A DNA stretch of 64,000 nt from Chloroflexota bacterium (GCA_029782215.1 JAKOVD010000041.1:33944-97943), one strand, 5' to 3'. Shown: positions 46,996 through 56,578, counted from the first letter of the stretch. Numbers and translations are program-made. The notes: a model not told the origin generated them from the letters alone.

Positions 46996-47061
46996 GTTGA
47001 AAGTTGAAGGTTGAAAGTTGAAGGTTGAAGGTTTCGGCTCTCCAACTTTCAACCTTCAACC
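46996..47061. repeat. GTTGAAR heptad repeat forming an 18-bp stem
   Basis: Five perfect words (GTTGAAA, GTTGAAG, GTTGAAA, GTTGAAG, GTTGAAG) at 46996-47030 face inverted words at 47043-47060. GTTGAAGGTTGAAAGTTG (47003-47020) is exactly complementary to 47043-47060, giving an 18-bp hairpin with a 22-nt loop between msrP and msrQ. Confidence 0.88.
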
Positions 47062-47074
47062 TGGAACCGGCAAC

Positions 47075-48040
47075 TCAGTAGTACTTCGCCAGGTCCATGC
47101 CCGTGTAGAGCGAGGCCACCTGCTCGGCATAACCGTTGAAGGGCAGGGTCTGGCGGCGGCCCAGCTCCCCAATGCGGCGCTCCGAGCTCTGCGACCACCG
47201 CGGGTGCGGCACGTCGGGGTTGACGTTGGCGTAGAAGCCATACTCGTTGGGCGCGGCCGCCATCCACAGCGAGGTGGGCTGCTGGTCGACCAGGTCGATC
47301 TTGACGATGGCCTTGATGCTCTTGAAGCCGTACTTCCAGGGCACGACCAGCCGCACAGGGGCGCCGTTCTGCGGCGTCATGCTCTCACCGTAGACGCCCG
47401 TGGCGAGGAGGGTGAGGTCATGCATGGCCTCGTCCAAACGCAAGCCCTCGACATAGGGCCAGGTATACCAGGCTGACTTCTGACCCGGCATCTTGTCAGG
47501 ATCGTAGAGTGTTTCGAAGCGCACGTACTTAGCCTGCGATGTCGGCTCCACCTGCTTCAGCAGGTCGGCCAGCCGGAAGCCGTACCAGGGGATGACCATC
47601 GACCAGGCTTCCACACAACGTAGCCGGTAGATGCGCTCGGCGGCGTTGAACTTGCGCAAGGCGTCGAGATCGAACGTCATCGGCTTGTTCACCAGCCCGC
47701 CCACCTTGATCTCCCACGGCGAGGTCGGAAAGTCCTTGGCCAGGCGCGCCACAGCCTGTTTGTCGGTGGAGAACTCGTAGTAGTTGTTGTAGGTCGTGAT
47801 CTGTTGGGGGCTGTTGGCGGGATCGCCCAGCTCATCCACCTTGCCGCCGGCCTGCGCTTTGGCGCCGGCAGCACCGGGCGATGCAGGCGCCGGCGTCTTC
47901 AGGACGGAGGGCGCGCAGGCCGCCAGGGCGGCCGCGCCCGCGACCAGACCCGCAGCCTGCAGAAACCTGCGGCGGGAGAAGAAGAGCTCTGGGGGCGTGA
48001 TTTCGGAAGCCGGGATCGGCGGAATCTTGGAAGTGCTCAT
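47075..48040 (-). CDS. msrP: Methionine sulfoxide reductase catalytic subunit MsrP
   Basis: A 321-residue molybdopterin enzyme that repairs oxidised methionines in exported proteins. The N-terminus has a twin-arginine motif SRRRFLQ at 22-28 and a lipobox LAAC at 39-42, so it should be a Tat-exported lipoprotein. The molybdenum-ligating Cys is in [15 protein letters not shown] (Cys142). Other sulfite-oxidase-fold motifs are [18 protein letters not shown] and [17 protein letters not shown] lies 7 bp before the ATG at 48040. It precedes msrQ, and a heptad-repeat hairpin sits between the two genes. The XdhC genes at the left edge serve a different molybdenum enzyme class. Confidence 0.93.
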   Translation of the reverse strand: MSTSKIPPIPASEITPPELFFSRRRFLQAAGLVAGAAALAACAPSVLKTPAPASPGAAGAKAQAGGKVDELGDPANSPQQITTYNNYYEFSTDKQAVARLAKDFPTSPWEIKVGGLVNKPMTFDLDALRKFNAAERIYRLRCVEAWSMVIPWYGFRLADLLKQVEPTSQAKYVRFETLYDPDKMPGQKSAWYTWPYVEGLRLDEAMHDLTLLATGVYGESMTPQNGAPVRLVVPWKYGFKSIKAIVKIDLVDQQPTSLWMAAAPNEYGFYANVNPDVPHPRWSQSSERRIGELGRRQTLPFNGYAEQVASLYTGMDLAKYY

Positions 48041-48230
48041 GGACGTACTCCGGGTTCTATGCAATTGCACTGGCACTCAGTGCAGACAGAAGCACGGCTG
48101 AATACACCATAGACACCATGAGTTCGCAAAACTTACGGGTCAAGGCTAAAAATCGGATGAGACGCACGAGCGCCCGGCGATGGCCGGGCGCTCGTGGAGG
48201 GCAGAGATGGCAACGGCGAACGAACAAGGG

Positions 48231-51200
48231 TTAGCCGCAGGCGAGCGCAGGCGCTGCAGGAAGGAACTGGGGCCGGCGCAACAGCTTCGGGCCCTGGACA
48301 GCCGCGGGCGCGGGCTGGCTGACGATGTAGCCGATTACCTGGTGGTTGGCGTCCGTCAGGTAGATGATGATCGAGTCACCCGGCCACTGCGGCGGATCGA
48401 TTGCCACCGGGAAGTACTGCGGCTGGCAGAAGGGGAGCGGCGACTGTTCGGTCACCCAACGGATGCCGATGATCTTGCCGGTATCGTCCACGATGGGCAC
48501 TGCCACCCATCCCGGCGGAAGCTGCTGGGGAGTCGCCCCATTCCAGGGCGGCTGCTGCTGGTCGAAGTAGATCTCGAAGTCGTAGATCTTATTAGCCAGA
48601 TCGTCCTTCACCACGTGGAGCATGATGTTGGTCAGGCCCGTCCCGGGGATGTGGGTAAAGGTAGACGACACGCCCGTGATCACCGGCGGTTTCGTGGGTG
48701 TGGCGGTCGGCGTCGGCGTGAAGGTCGGCCTCTCTTCCCTGGTTGGGGTGGGGGTCGGCGTCTCCGTGGCGGGCAGCGTGGGCGTAGCGGTTGGGGTCGG
48801 CGTCTCCGTCGGTTCTGCGGACTCGCAGGTGTAGTAGTCCTCGGTCTCACCCAGATTGTAGCCCGCCGCCGGTCCTGAACCGTCTGCCGCCACGGCCTGG
48901 CTGTCGCTCAAGGTGATGCGCCACCACAGACACGGATTGTTGGCGTTCAGGTTGTAGGGGACAAAGGCCGTCGTCTGGAAGGGCCAGACGCCCGGACCCG
49001 GCAGGTTGACCACCTGGTTCTGGACCGCCCACTCTTTGGCCACGAGCACACCGGTCGGGCTCGGGCACTCGAAGTTCTGGCCCCAGTCGCCGCTGCGGTT
49101 CCAGTCGAACCAGAGGTTGACGAAGGCGTTGTTGTTGAGCGGGCCGCCCGCCGGCACGGTCACGGTGAAGTTGAGCTTCATGGGGACACAGTGCACGAAG
49201 GGCTGGGGCGCTACGCCGTCATCGCCCTTGTCGAGGTTGGGGACATCGTTCACCGGCTGCAGGTTGTTGACACCGTCGGCGTCGGGTCCGATGTCGGCCT
49301 CCTGCTCGGCCGTGATAGACGGCCCCAGGAAGTAGGCCAGGCGCAGATTGCGGTGCAGCGGGCCGAAGGGAGGTGAGCCGACATTGTAGACCGTGGGGAA
49401 CTTGGCCAGGACGCCGGGAGGTCCACCGGCGGGATAGGCCGTCATGTTGGCGCCGATGAAGCTGTTGCTGCTGTCGGGAGCATCACCCAGGTCGGGCGTG
49501 CCCTCGATGGGAATCTCCTTGGTGGGGGTGGCCGTCGGCGTGTCAGTGGGAGCAGGCGTGGGAGTGTCGGTCGGAATGGGCGTGGGGGTGTCGGTGGGGA
49601 CAGGGGTGTAGGTGGGCGTCGAGGTGGGCTGCAACGTAAAGGTGGGCGTCGGCGTGACCGTGGGCTCAACCACCGGGCAGGTGTAGTAGTCCTCGGTTTC
49701 GCCGTAATCGTAGCCTGAGGCCGGTCCGCTGCCGTCGTTCGCCGGCGCCGGACTGTCGCTCAGGCTGATGCGCCACCACACGCACTCCTTCGGGTTCCAG
49801 GGCAGGAACTGCAGCGAGGGGATGTTGTAGACGCCCGGACCCGGCAGGTTGATCTGCTGGTTCTGGACGGCCCATTCGTTGGCGGCGAGGCCATTGGGAC
49901 AGTCGTAGACCTGGCCCCAATCGCCGCTGCGGTCCCAGTCGAACCAGAGGTTGACGTAGGGCTTGGAGGCCGGTCCCCCTGCGGGCACCGTCACTGTGAA
50001 GTTGACGAGGGTGGGTACACAGTGCTGCAAGGGAGGCAGATTGGCGCTGTCGTCGAAGCGGTCCAGGTCGGGCTTGTCGGGCTGCGGCTGGATGTTGTTG
50101 ATGCCATCCGCATCCGGCCCCATGTCGGCTTCCTTCTCCGTCGAGATGCCGGGGCCCAGGAAATAGATCAGCTTCGGGTTGCGGTGCAAGGGGCCAATCG
50201 GGACCGGGCCGTTGTAGACGGTCGGGTACCTTGCCGGGATGCCCGGCGGGCCGCCTATGGGATAGGCAGTCATGACCGAGCCGAAGTGGTTGGTACTGTC
50301 GGGCGCGTCGCCCAGGTCCGACTCACCCAGCTCCACCGGCTTCGTCGGCGTTGGCGTCGGCGTCTCGGTGACGAAAGCCGTGGGCGTGGCCGTCGGCGTC
50401 TCCGTAGGCACAGGGGTCGGCGTGGGCGTATCGGTCGGGCGAACGACCTCTGTCGGCGTGGCCGTGGGCGTCGGCTCTGCCGCCGGGCACCAGTAGTAGT
50501 CCTCCGTCTCACCCTTGTTGTAGCCCCCCAGTGGTCCCGATCCATCGGCGGACACAGCCTTGCTGTCACTCAGAGTGATACGCCACCACACGCACTCCTT
50601 CGGGTTCCAGGGCAAGAACTGCAGGGAGGGGATGTTGTAAACGCCTGGCCCTGGCAGGTTGATCTGCTGGTTCTGGACGGCCCATTCGTCCGAGACCCCT
50701 CCATTTGGGCAGTCCTTGATACCGCCCCAGGCGCCGCTGCGGTCCCAGTCGAACCACAGGTTGACGTACGGGCTGGACGCCGGCCCCCCGGCAGGAACAG
50801 TCACAGTGAAGTTAACAAGCGTGGGCACGCAGTGCTGGAGGGGCGGCAGAATGGCGCCGTCGTCGGCCAGATCCTTGTCCGGTGCATCGAACAGGGGCAG
50901 GATATTGTTCGACGGGTCGGCATCGGGCCCGGAATCGGCGTCCCGCTCCCTGGTGATGGCGGCGCCGAGGAAGTACTGCAGGGGATTGTTGAGGTGGAGA
51001 GGGCCATACGGCGGCGAGCCAACGCCATAGACCGTCGGGTAGCGCGCCACCGTTCCCGGCGGTCCACCCGCCGGATACGCCGTCATCGGCAGGCCGAAGT
51101 GGTTGCTGCTGTCGGGTGCGTCGCCCAGGTCAGGCTGCGGCTGTTGCGGCTCGCCGCAGGCATAGTAATCCTCGGTCTCGCCGTACAGGTAACCGTTGGC

Positions 51201-52007
51201 GGAGCCGCTGCCATCATTGCTGGTATTGGCCGCGGCGGTGTCGGACAGGGTGATGCGCCACCAGAGGCACTGGCCCGGGTTGGGGTTGTAGGGCAGGAAA
51301 GCCGGGGTGGTAAACGTATAGCTGCCGGGACCACCCACGCTGATGACCTGGTTCTGCACCGCCCATTCTTTGGCGAGGACACCAGGGCATTGCAGGATGT
51401 CGCCCCAGGCGCCATTGCGGTTCCAGTCAAACCAAAGGTTGACATAGGCCTTACTGGCAGGCGCTCCTGGCGGCACGGTCACGGTGTAGGTGATCTTCGT
51501 GGACTGACAGTTCGGCAGCGGCGGGTTGGCTGCTGTGCCGTCGTCGGCGCCGTCGAGGTCGGGACGATCGCCGGGCGGCTGCAGGTTATTGACGCCGTCG
51601 GCATCGGCGCCCACGTCCGCCTCGCGCTCCAGGCTGACGGCGGGGCCCAGCCAGAAGCGAGCGGTGGGGCTCCGGTGCAGCGGCCCATAGGGCGGCGAGC
51701 CGGCGGTGAACACGGTAGGATACCTGGCGAGCGTACCCGGCGGACCACCCTTGGGATAAGCCGTCATCGCTGTTCCGAAGCTGTTTGTGGAATCGGGAGC
51801 ATCGCCAAGGTCCGAGCGCGGCGCTTTGACGATGCCAATCCCCGACGACGGCAGCCAGATGAGGTTGAGTGCTCCTGCCTCGATCGTGGGCTGCGGCTGG
51901 ACAGAAGGTGGGGATGATGACAGCGCGCTCATGCTCAATGCCAGCAAGAGCACAACTGCCAGGATGCCGGTTCCCACCAGCAGCCGGATGGAAAAGCGCG
52001 CGTGCAT
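48231..52007 (-). CDS. Large secreted GEVED-repeat protein with Pro/Thr linkers
   Basis: A 1258-residue exported protein. A signal peptide (LLVGTGILAVVLLLALSMSA) is followed by four tandem modules of about 215 residues. Each module starts with DLGDAPDSxN and MTAYPxGGPPG. A D-rich calcium-like loop follows (ADxGxDADGxNNLQP, then PDLDxxDDG), and a GEVED beta domain with FTVTVPAGGP, YVNLWFDWxRSGDWG and YGETEDYY. Pro/Thr linkers (TPTxTPTxxPTDTPTPTP) join modules 2-4. A last domain of about 130 residues precedes the C-terminus, which contains QFLPAAP. GEVED domains occur in surface adhesin-like proteins. The start at 52007 is set by AGGAGGT 7 bp upstream and fits the signal peptide. Confidence 0.85.
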   Translation of the reverse strand: MHARFSIRLLVGTGILAVVLLLALSMSALSSSPPSVQPQPTIEAGALNLIWLPSSGIGIVKAPRSDLGDAPDSTNSFGTAMTAYPKGGPPGTLARYPTVFTAGSPPYGPLHRSPTARFWLGPAVSLEREADVGADADGVNNLQPPGDRPDLDGADDGTAANPPLPNCQSTKITYTVTVPPGAPASKAYVNLWFDWNRNGAWGDILQCPGVLAKEWAVQNQVISVGGPGSYTFTTPAFLPYNPNPGQCLWWRITLSDTAAANTSNDGSGSANGYLYGETEDYYACGEPQQPQPDLGDAPDSSNHFGLPMTAYPAGGPPGTVARYPTVYGVGSPPYGPLHLNNPLQYFLGAAITRERDADSGPDADPSNNILPLFDAPDKDLADDGAILPPLQHCVPTLVNFTVTVPAGGPASSPYVNLWFDWDRSGAWGGIKDCPNGGVSDEWAVQNQQINLPGPGVYNIPSLQFLPWNPKECVWWRITLSDSKAVSADGSGPLGGYNKGETEDYYWCPAAEPTPTATPTEVVRPTDTPTPTPVPTETPTATPTAFVTETPTPTPTKPVELGESDLGDAPDSTNHFGSVMTAYPIGGPPGIPARYPTVYNGPVPIGPLHRNPKLIYFLGPGISTEKEADMGPDADGINNIQPQPDKPDLDRFDDSANLPPLQHCVPTLVNFTVTVPAGGPASKPYVNLWFDWDRSGDWGQVYDCPNGLAANEWAVQNQQINLPGPGVYNIPSLQFLPWNPKECVWWRISLSDSPAPANDGSGPASGYDYGETEDYYTCPVVEPTVTPTPTFTLQPTSTPTYTPVPTDTPTPIPTDTPTPAPTDTPTATPTKEIPIEGTPDLGDAPDSSNSFIGANMTAYPAGGPPGVLAKFPTVYNVGSPPFGPLHRNLRLAYFLGPSITAEQEADIGPDADGVNNLQPVNDVPNLDKGDDGVAPQPFVHCVPMKLNFTVTVPAGGPLNNNAFVNLWFDWNRSGDWGQNFECPSPTGVLVAKEWAVQNQVVNLPGPGVWPFQTTAFVPYNLNANNPCLWWRITLSDSQAVAADGSGPAAGYNLGETEDYYTCESAEPTETPTPTATPTLPATETPTPTPTREERPTFTPTPTATPTKPPVITGVSSTFTHIPGTGLTNIMLHVVKDDLANKIYDFEIYFDQQQPPWNGATPQQLPPGWVAVPIVDDTGKIIGIRWVTEQSPLPFCQPQYFPVAIDPPQWPGDSIIIYLTDANHQVIGYIVSQPAPAAVQGPKLLRRPQFLPAAPALACG
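48820..51790 (-). repeat. Four tandem modules of about 640-680 bp within the GEVED gene
   Basis: Modules start (minus strand) near 51810, 51135, 50325 and 49495. The second and third are most alike: a stretch beginning CGCCACCACACGCACTCCTT recurs at about 49771 and 50581 with almost no change, so one module was duplicated recently. Confidence 0.8.
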
Positions 52008-52253
52008 AGAACTTACCTCCTGAATGAGCGTTTGTGCGTGGCGGTACAATTCGGGCAGGTCGCTGGTGAGACGGGTGCTGCGCTGTCAGGGCGACGTGCG
52101 GTTGTCGTGACACCAAATGCCTGCCAGAACCCCATCTTGACAGGCGCCTGCCGCGGTGTGCAGGGAGCTATCTCTATTCTAGTAAGTTTAGGGGTGCAAA
52201 TCAAGAGGGGTCGCACAGGGGGTTTGGTAGGCTTTCATGCCATCGTCCGGCCA

Positions 52254-52282
52254 TTGCGCCGCCGTGTTTCCGGCCCTATAAT
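52254..52282 (+). promoter_or_regulatory. Promoter of the small gene before rlmI
   Basis: TTGCGC (52254-52259), exactly 17 bp, TATAAT (52277-52282), then 13 bp to the ATG at 52296. The leader would be about 6 nt, without room for a ribosome site. Confidence 0.65.
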
Positions 52283-52295
52283 CCGTGGTGACGTT

Positions 52296-52508
52296 ATGAA
52301 ACCCCTTATCCTTTGGGCTCGTGATAAACATCCTGCGCCCTACTCTTTGCGCATCGGCGCCAAAACGGACGACATGATCATGGGCCTGGTTCAAATCGGC
52401 AGCGCCTGGATTCCGTTCAGCTTCGACCGCCAACGCCTGGTGATCACCCTCGGCGAAGGAGCGGAACAACGGGACATCCAGATCAACGAATGGGGGTGGG
52501 AACAATGA
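52296..52508 (+). CDS. Small conserved-looking protein coupled to rlmI
   Basis: I do not recognise this 70-residue protein. It is hydrophilic and looks beta-rich: KPLILWARDKHPAPYSLRIG, MIMGLVQIGSAWIPFSFDRQ and QRDIQINEWGWEQ. It has no cysteine, signal or membrane segment. Its stop overlaps the rlmI start as ATGA, so the two are translationally coupled, which suggests a shared function or dosage link. A consensus promoter with a 6-nt leader precedes it. Confidence 0.65.
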   Translation: MKPLILWARDKHPAPYSLRIGAKTDDMIMGLVQIGSAWIPFSFDRQRLVITLGEGAEQRDIQINEWGWEQ

Positions 52509-53686
52509 GACCGCGCCTGATCCTCCGTCCCGGCAAAGAGAAGCCGGTCCGGCAGCGCCATCCCTGGGTGTTCGAAGGGGCCGTCCAGCACGTCGAGGGA
52601 CGCCCTGGCAGCGGCGACGTCGTGGACGTGTTTTCCACCGACGGCCGGTGGCTGGCGCTGGCCGAGTTCAGCCCCCGCTCGCAGATCCGGGCGCGGGCCT
52701 TCTGCTGGGAGCCTGACCGGCCCGCCGACGCCGGCTTCTGGCGGGAGCGCCTGGCTGCCAGCATCGCCAGGCGGCGCCAGCTCCTGCCTGGCGCCGACGC
52801 CTGCCGCCTGGTGTTCGCCGAAAGCGATGGCATCCCCGGCCTGATCGTGGACCACTACGGCCCGCACCTGGTCGTGCAGAACCTGACGGCAGGCGCCGAA
52901 GCGCGCAGAAAACAGACCGTCGCTCACCTCCTCGAGCTGCTTTCTCCGGCCAGCATCAGCGAACGCGACGACCCCGTGCGGCAGAAGGAAGGACTGCGGC
53001 AGGCAAGCGGTCCGCTGTGGGGACTGCCGCCGGCAGCGCCAATCACCGTGGTGGAGCACGGTCTGCGTTTCCAGGTGGACCTCAATACGGGTCACAAGAC
53101 CGGCTTCTACCTGGACCAGACGGCGAACCGCGCCCTGGTGGCCCGTTTCTGCGGGGGCGTCGAGGTGCTGAATGCCTTCAGCTACACCGGAGCCTTTGCC
53201 GTTCACGCTCTTGCCGCTGGCGCCGCCCACGTCACCAACATCGACACCAGCGCCGAAGCGCTTGCCCTGGCGGCCGCCAACTTCGCGCTCAACGGCTTCG
53301 ATGCCAGCCGTTGGACCAACCTGGAGGCCGACGTGTTTCACCAGCTCCGCCGCTGGCGCGACGACGGCCGCCAGTTTGACGTGATCATCCTGGACCCGCC
53401 CAAGTTCGCGTTGAGCCGCGACCAGGTGGAGCGCGCCGCCCGCGGTTACAAGGACATCAACTGGCTGGCCCTACGTTTGCTGCGTCCGGGCGGCCTTCTG
53501 GCCACCTTCTCATGCTCAGGCCTTGTCGACCGCGACCTCTACCAGAAGATCGTCTTTGGGGCAGCGCTCGACGCCGGTCGTGACGTTCGCATCGTCCAAC
53601 ACCTGTCCCAGGGTCCCGACCATCCGGTGCTGCTCACCTTCCCCGAAGGCTCCTACCTGAAGGGTCTTCTCTGCCAGGTGGAGTAG
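52505..53686 (+). CDS. rlmI: 23S rRNA m5C methyltransferase, RlmI family
   Basis: A 393-residue SAM-dependent methyltransferase. An N-terminal PUA domain (about 1-75, RPRLILRPGKEKPVRQRHPW and GDVVDVFSTDGRWLALAEFS) binds RNA. The central part and Rossmann core carry HKTGFYLDQTANRALVARFC, VLNAFSYTGAFAVHALAAGA, NIDTSAEAL and LDPPKFALSRDQVERA. FSCSGLVD supplies the catalytic Cys. In E. coli this family methylates C1962 of 23S rRNA. The ATG at 52505 is fixed by the ATGA overlap with the small upstream gene. Confidence 0.92.
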   Translation: MRPRLILRPGKEKPVRQRHPWVFEGAVQHVEGRPGSGDVVDVFSTDGRWLALAEFSPRSQIRARAFCWEPDRPADAGFWRERLAASIARRRQLLPGADACRLVFAESDGIPGLIVDHYGPHLVVQNLTAGAEARRKQTVAHLLELLSPASISERDDPVRQKEGLRQASGPLWGLPPAAPITVVEHGLRFQVDLNTGHKTGFYLDQTANRALVARFCGGVEVLNAFSYTGAFAVHALAAGAAHVTNIDTSAEALALAAANFALNGFDASRWTNLEADVFHQLRRWRDDGRQFDVIILDPPKFALSRDQVERAARGYKDINWLALRLLRPGGLLATFSCSGLVDRDLYQKIVFGAALDAGRDVRIVQHLSQGPDHPVLLTFPEGSYLKGLLCQVE

Positions 53687-53711
53687 CAAGCCCCCGGCCT
53701 CCCCCGCTGCC

Positions 53712-54869
53712 TCAGGCGTGGCCTTCCATGCGGCGAAAGATCAGCAGGAGACCGGCGAAGACGGCCGCCGCCACCAGCGCCATCAGGAGCAGGGTGGGCG
53801 CCAGCACCTGCGGTCCCTCAGCGGTAAAGAGCTGGCCCAACAGCCAGGGGATGGACATGGCGCCCAGGCCGCCGCCGATCATGAACCAGGAGGCCACCCG
53901 GCCCGTCAAGGGGAGATGGCGACCGGCAAGCGCCAACAGCGTGGGATAGAAAGAAGCCATGCTGAAGCCCAGGCCGATGGTCACGACCCAGACCACTAGG
54001 GACGTCTGCGGCCGCGCCGCTAACAGGCCCAAGAAGAACAAGATGCCGCTCAGGTCCACGACGAGAAGGAAACGTGGACGCACGCGGGCAGCCAGGGGGA
54101 CGGTGAGCAAGCGGCCCAGGGTCATACAGGCCCAGAACAATGAGGTGAGATACCCGGCCGTTACGGTAGCGGTCAGCCCCAGGCCGGTAGCGTAGCTGAA
54201 GACGAGGCCGCTGTATCCCACCTCCATGCCCACATAGAGGAAGAAAAGCGTCGCCGTCACCACCACCGGCGCCCACGGCACGGGCCCGGAAGCCCGCTCT
54301 CTGATTGCCGCCGGCGCCACCGGGCTGGGCGTGCGCAGAAAGAGAAAGGGCAGGGGCAGCATGGCCAGGGCGATGATCCAGTAGGCCCAGACCACGGCGC
54401 CGGTGTAGGCAAGCACCACGGCGACAAGGGTGGGGGCGATGAGGGCGCCCACGCCGAAGAAAAAGTGCAGGGCATTCATATAGGGGCCGACGCCCTTGCC
54501 GTGCACCCAGACCAGCGAGGTATTGCTGCCCACATCGATGCCGCCCTTGCCCAGGCCGTACAGGAACATCAACGCCGCCACCGCCCACAGGCTGCCGGGC
54601 AGCGGCGTCAGCACCACCATGACCACCATGATCGCCATCATGGCCGCCATGAAAGGATGGCCGGGCAGCCGGTCAAAGCGGCGCCCGGAGACGATGGTTC
54701 CGATCAGAATGCCCCCCGCCTGGGCTGAAAACAGGATGCTAACGCCGTTGAGCTGCGTGCCGGTCTGGCGGGCAAAGCCCGGCAGCGCCGGTCCGAGGGC
54801 GGACAGCAGCAAGCCCGTGACCACGAACGTGGCGAAGTAGAGGGCTGTTTGGCGTTGGGCGAGAGACAT
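53712..54869 (-). CDS. MFS permease (paralogue A)
   Basis: A 385-residue transporter with about 12 hydrophobic segments. It has ALYFATFVVTGLLLSALGPA at the start, SGRRFDRLPGHPFMA as the first cytoplasmic loop, and NTSLVWVHGKGVGPYMNALH near residue 115. FFFGVGALIAPTLVA follows in the first half. It is clearly paralogous to the next gene on the same strand. The conserved HFFFGxGALIxP stretch occurs in fucose/FHS-like MFS permeases, which hints at sugar transport. The ATG lacks a clear ribosome site; upstream is CT-rich. Confidence 0.82.
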   Translation of the reverse strand: MSLAQRQTALYFATFVVTGLLLSALGPALPGFARQTGTQLNGVSILFSAQAGGILIGTIVSGRRFDRLPGHPFMAAMMAIMVVMVVLTPLPGSLWAVAALMFLYGLGKGGIDVGSNTSLVWVHGKGVGPYMNALHFFFGVGALIAPTLVAVVLAYTGAVVWAYWIIALAMLPLPFLFLRTPSPVAPAAIRERASGPVPWAPVVVTATLFFLYVGMEVGYSGLVFSYATGLGLTATVTAGYLTSLFWACMTLGRLLTVPLAARVRPRFLLVVDLSGILFFLGLLAARPQTSLVVWVVTIGLGFSMASFYPTLLALAGRHLPLTGRVASWFMIGGGLGAMSIPWLLGQLFTAEGPQVLAPTLLLMALVAAAVFAGLLLIFRRMEGHA

Positions 54870-54900
54870 GCGGGGAGAGAGAAAGACGGGGGGCGCCTAC

Positions 54901-54938
54901 GTGACGCGTGATGCGTACTGCGTACTGCGTAACGCATG
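54901..54938. repeat. ATGCGTA-word repeat, copy 3
   Basis: GTGACGCGTGATGCGTACTG followed by CGTACTGCGTAACGCATG, in the gap between the two paralogous MFS genes. Confidence 0.7.
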
Positions 54939-54992
54939 GGCGGAGGAGTCAGCATTCGCCGACCTTTGTGCTCCGTCGCCGGGTGACGGTGG

Positions 54993-56222
54993 TCAGTGGT
55001 CGGCGGTCCTCAGCATGCCCAGTGGCTCCTGCCGGCGGAAGAGGGCAAGCAGGACGATGTACAGGACCCACGCCGATACGGTCACGATCAGCATGGTCGG
55101 CGCCAGCATCTGTGTGCCCTGGGCCGCAAAACGCTGCCCCAGCAGCCAGGGAATGATCATGGCCCCGAGGTTGTCGCCGGCCATCAGGATCGACGAAACC
55201 TTGCCCGTGAGCGTGATGTGACGTCCGGCCAGCGTAAACAGCGCCGGGTAGAACGTGGCCATGCTCAGGCCCAGGCCCGCAGTGGCCACCCACATCACCG
55301 TGGTCGTTTGCGGCCACAACGCCAGAAGCAGGAAGAAAAAGAGGATACCGCTCAGGTCCACCAGCAGTAGGGTGCGGGGCCGGACGCGGGCAGCGAGGGG
55401 GATGCCCACCAGGCGGCCCAGCGTGAACACCCCCCAGAAGAACGAGGTGAGATAGCCGGCCGTGATCGTCGACGCCAGGCCAAGCTGGGTGGCATACGTG
55501 AAGATCCAGCCGCTGTACCCGATCTCCAAGCCCACGTAGAGGAAGAACAGCGCCGATGTCACCAGCACCGGCGCCCACTGGCTGCGACCGGCGGCCTCGC
55601 CTGCGGCCACGACCGGCGGCGCCGGGCTGCGTGTGCGCAGATAGAGCAAAGGCAGCGGCAGCATGGCGGCGGCCATGACCCAAAAGGCGATGCCGACGCT
55701 CCCCGTGCGCGCCAGCGTCTGCGCCACGAGGATGGGCGAGATCAGAGCGCCCAAACCAAAGAAGAAGTGCAGGGCATTCATGTACGGACCGACGCCGTGT
55801 CCGTGCACCCAGACCAGGGCCGTGTTGCCGCCGAGCCCGATCCAACCCACCGCCAGCCCCAGCAGGAACATCACGACGACGAGCAAGCTCAACGTGGTGG
55901 GCAGCGGCAGCAAAGCCACCGTTACGATAATGCCGGCGCTGGCAATGGCCAGCAGAGGATTGACCGGCAGACGGTCGATGACGCGGCCCGAAGACAGCGT
56001 GCCCAGCAGCAGACCCAGGAACTGCGCCGTGAAGAGGATACTGGCAGTGCTGACCTGCACGCCGGTCTGACTGGCGAATCCCTCCAGCGAGGGCCCCAGG
56101 GCCGCCACAAGCAGGCCCATGACTGCAAAAGAGGCGAAGTAGAGGGCGCTTTGGCGCCGCTTCAGTGACGCCGAAGGTGCTGCCGCTTCGACGGCGGGCA
56201 GCTCAGTGGTCGTGGTCGTCAT
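54993..56222 (-). CDS. MFS permease (paralogue B)
   Basis: A 409-residue transporter with about 12 hydrophobic segments. It aligns with its neighbour along the whole length: QSALYFASFAVMGLLVAALG, SSGRVIDRLPVNPLLAIAS, NTALVWVHGHGVGPYMNALH and FFFGLGALISPILVAQTL. The pair looks like an old tandem duplication that has diverged in the cytoplasmic tail and linker, so cargo may differ. The ATG at 56222 is used; an upstream TTG in frame is less likely. A TACCCT box 8 bp upstream could again indicate a near-leaderless message. Confidence 0.83.
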   Translation of the reverse strand: MTTTTTELPAVEAAAPSASLKRRQSALYFASFAVMGLLVAALGPSLEGFASQTGVQVSTASILFTAQFLGLLLGTLSSGRVIDRLPVNPLLAIASAGIIVTVALLPLPTTLSLLVVVMFLLGLAVGWIGLGGNTALVWVHGHGVGPYMNALHFFFGLGALISPILVAQTLARTGSVGIAFWVMAAAMLPLPLLYLRTRSPAPPVVAAGEAAGRSQWAPVLVTSALFFLYVGLEIGYSGWIFTYATQLGLASTITAGYLTSFFWGVFTLGRLVGIPLAARVRPRTLLLVDLSGILFFFLLLALWPQTTTVMWVATAGLGLSMATFYPALFTLAGRHITLTGKVSSILMAGDNLGAMIIPWLLGQRFAAQGTQMLAPTMLIVTVSAWVLYIVLLALFRRQEPLGMLRTADH

Positions 56223-56320
56223 GAGTGGCAAGGGTACCACGGCCAACTAAGGACGGCGAAACCGCGGCTGTTCACGCGAGCGCAGCGGTCTCGCGCATGG
56301 ATGCACCCCGCAGGATGGTG

Positions 56321-56578
56321 TCAGCGCCTGATCACGGGCGTGTAAATGCCCCAACCGATGCGGTAGCAGGCAGTCTCACCTATGTCAGTGCCGCAATAAT
56401 CCACCGAAGCGCCCCCGGACACCCTGTCATCGCAGTGCGCCAAAGCCCTGAGTGTGAAGGCGACCGTCACAGTCATCGACGGGTCCAGCCCGGTTCGTTT
56501 CCAGGTGGCCCCGGTTGTGCTCACCGAGCTTGCCCCAGGCGCATCGATGATGCTGACACAGGCAGAGTTGGTGCTGAA
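56321..56578 (-). pseudogene. Partial duplicate of the PPC-domain secreted protein (C-terminus only)
   Basis: About 85 codons on the minus strand match the C-terminus of the gene at 56680-57936. Both share NxACVSI(I/V)DAPGASSV, then TVT(V)xLTxxALAxCDDxV and the ending YRIGWG(I/V)YTPxI. The N-terminal 330 residues, signal peptide and start are absent. The TGA stop is at 56321-56323 after IYTPVIRR. It is a decayed 3' fragment left from a tandem duplication. Confidence 0.75.

Noticed and set aside
50022..51917. Plus-strand open frame of 631 codons inside the GEVED gene
   Set aside because: It is the complement of the repeat protein; its own repeats follow from those of the real gene.
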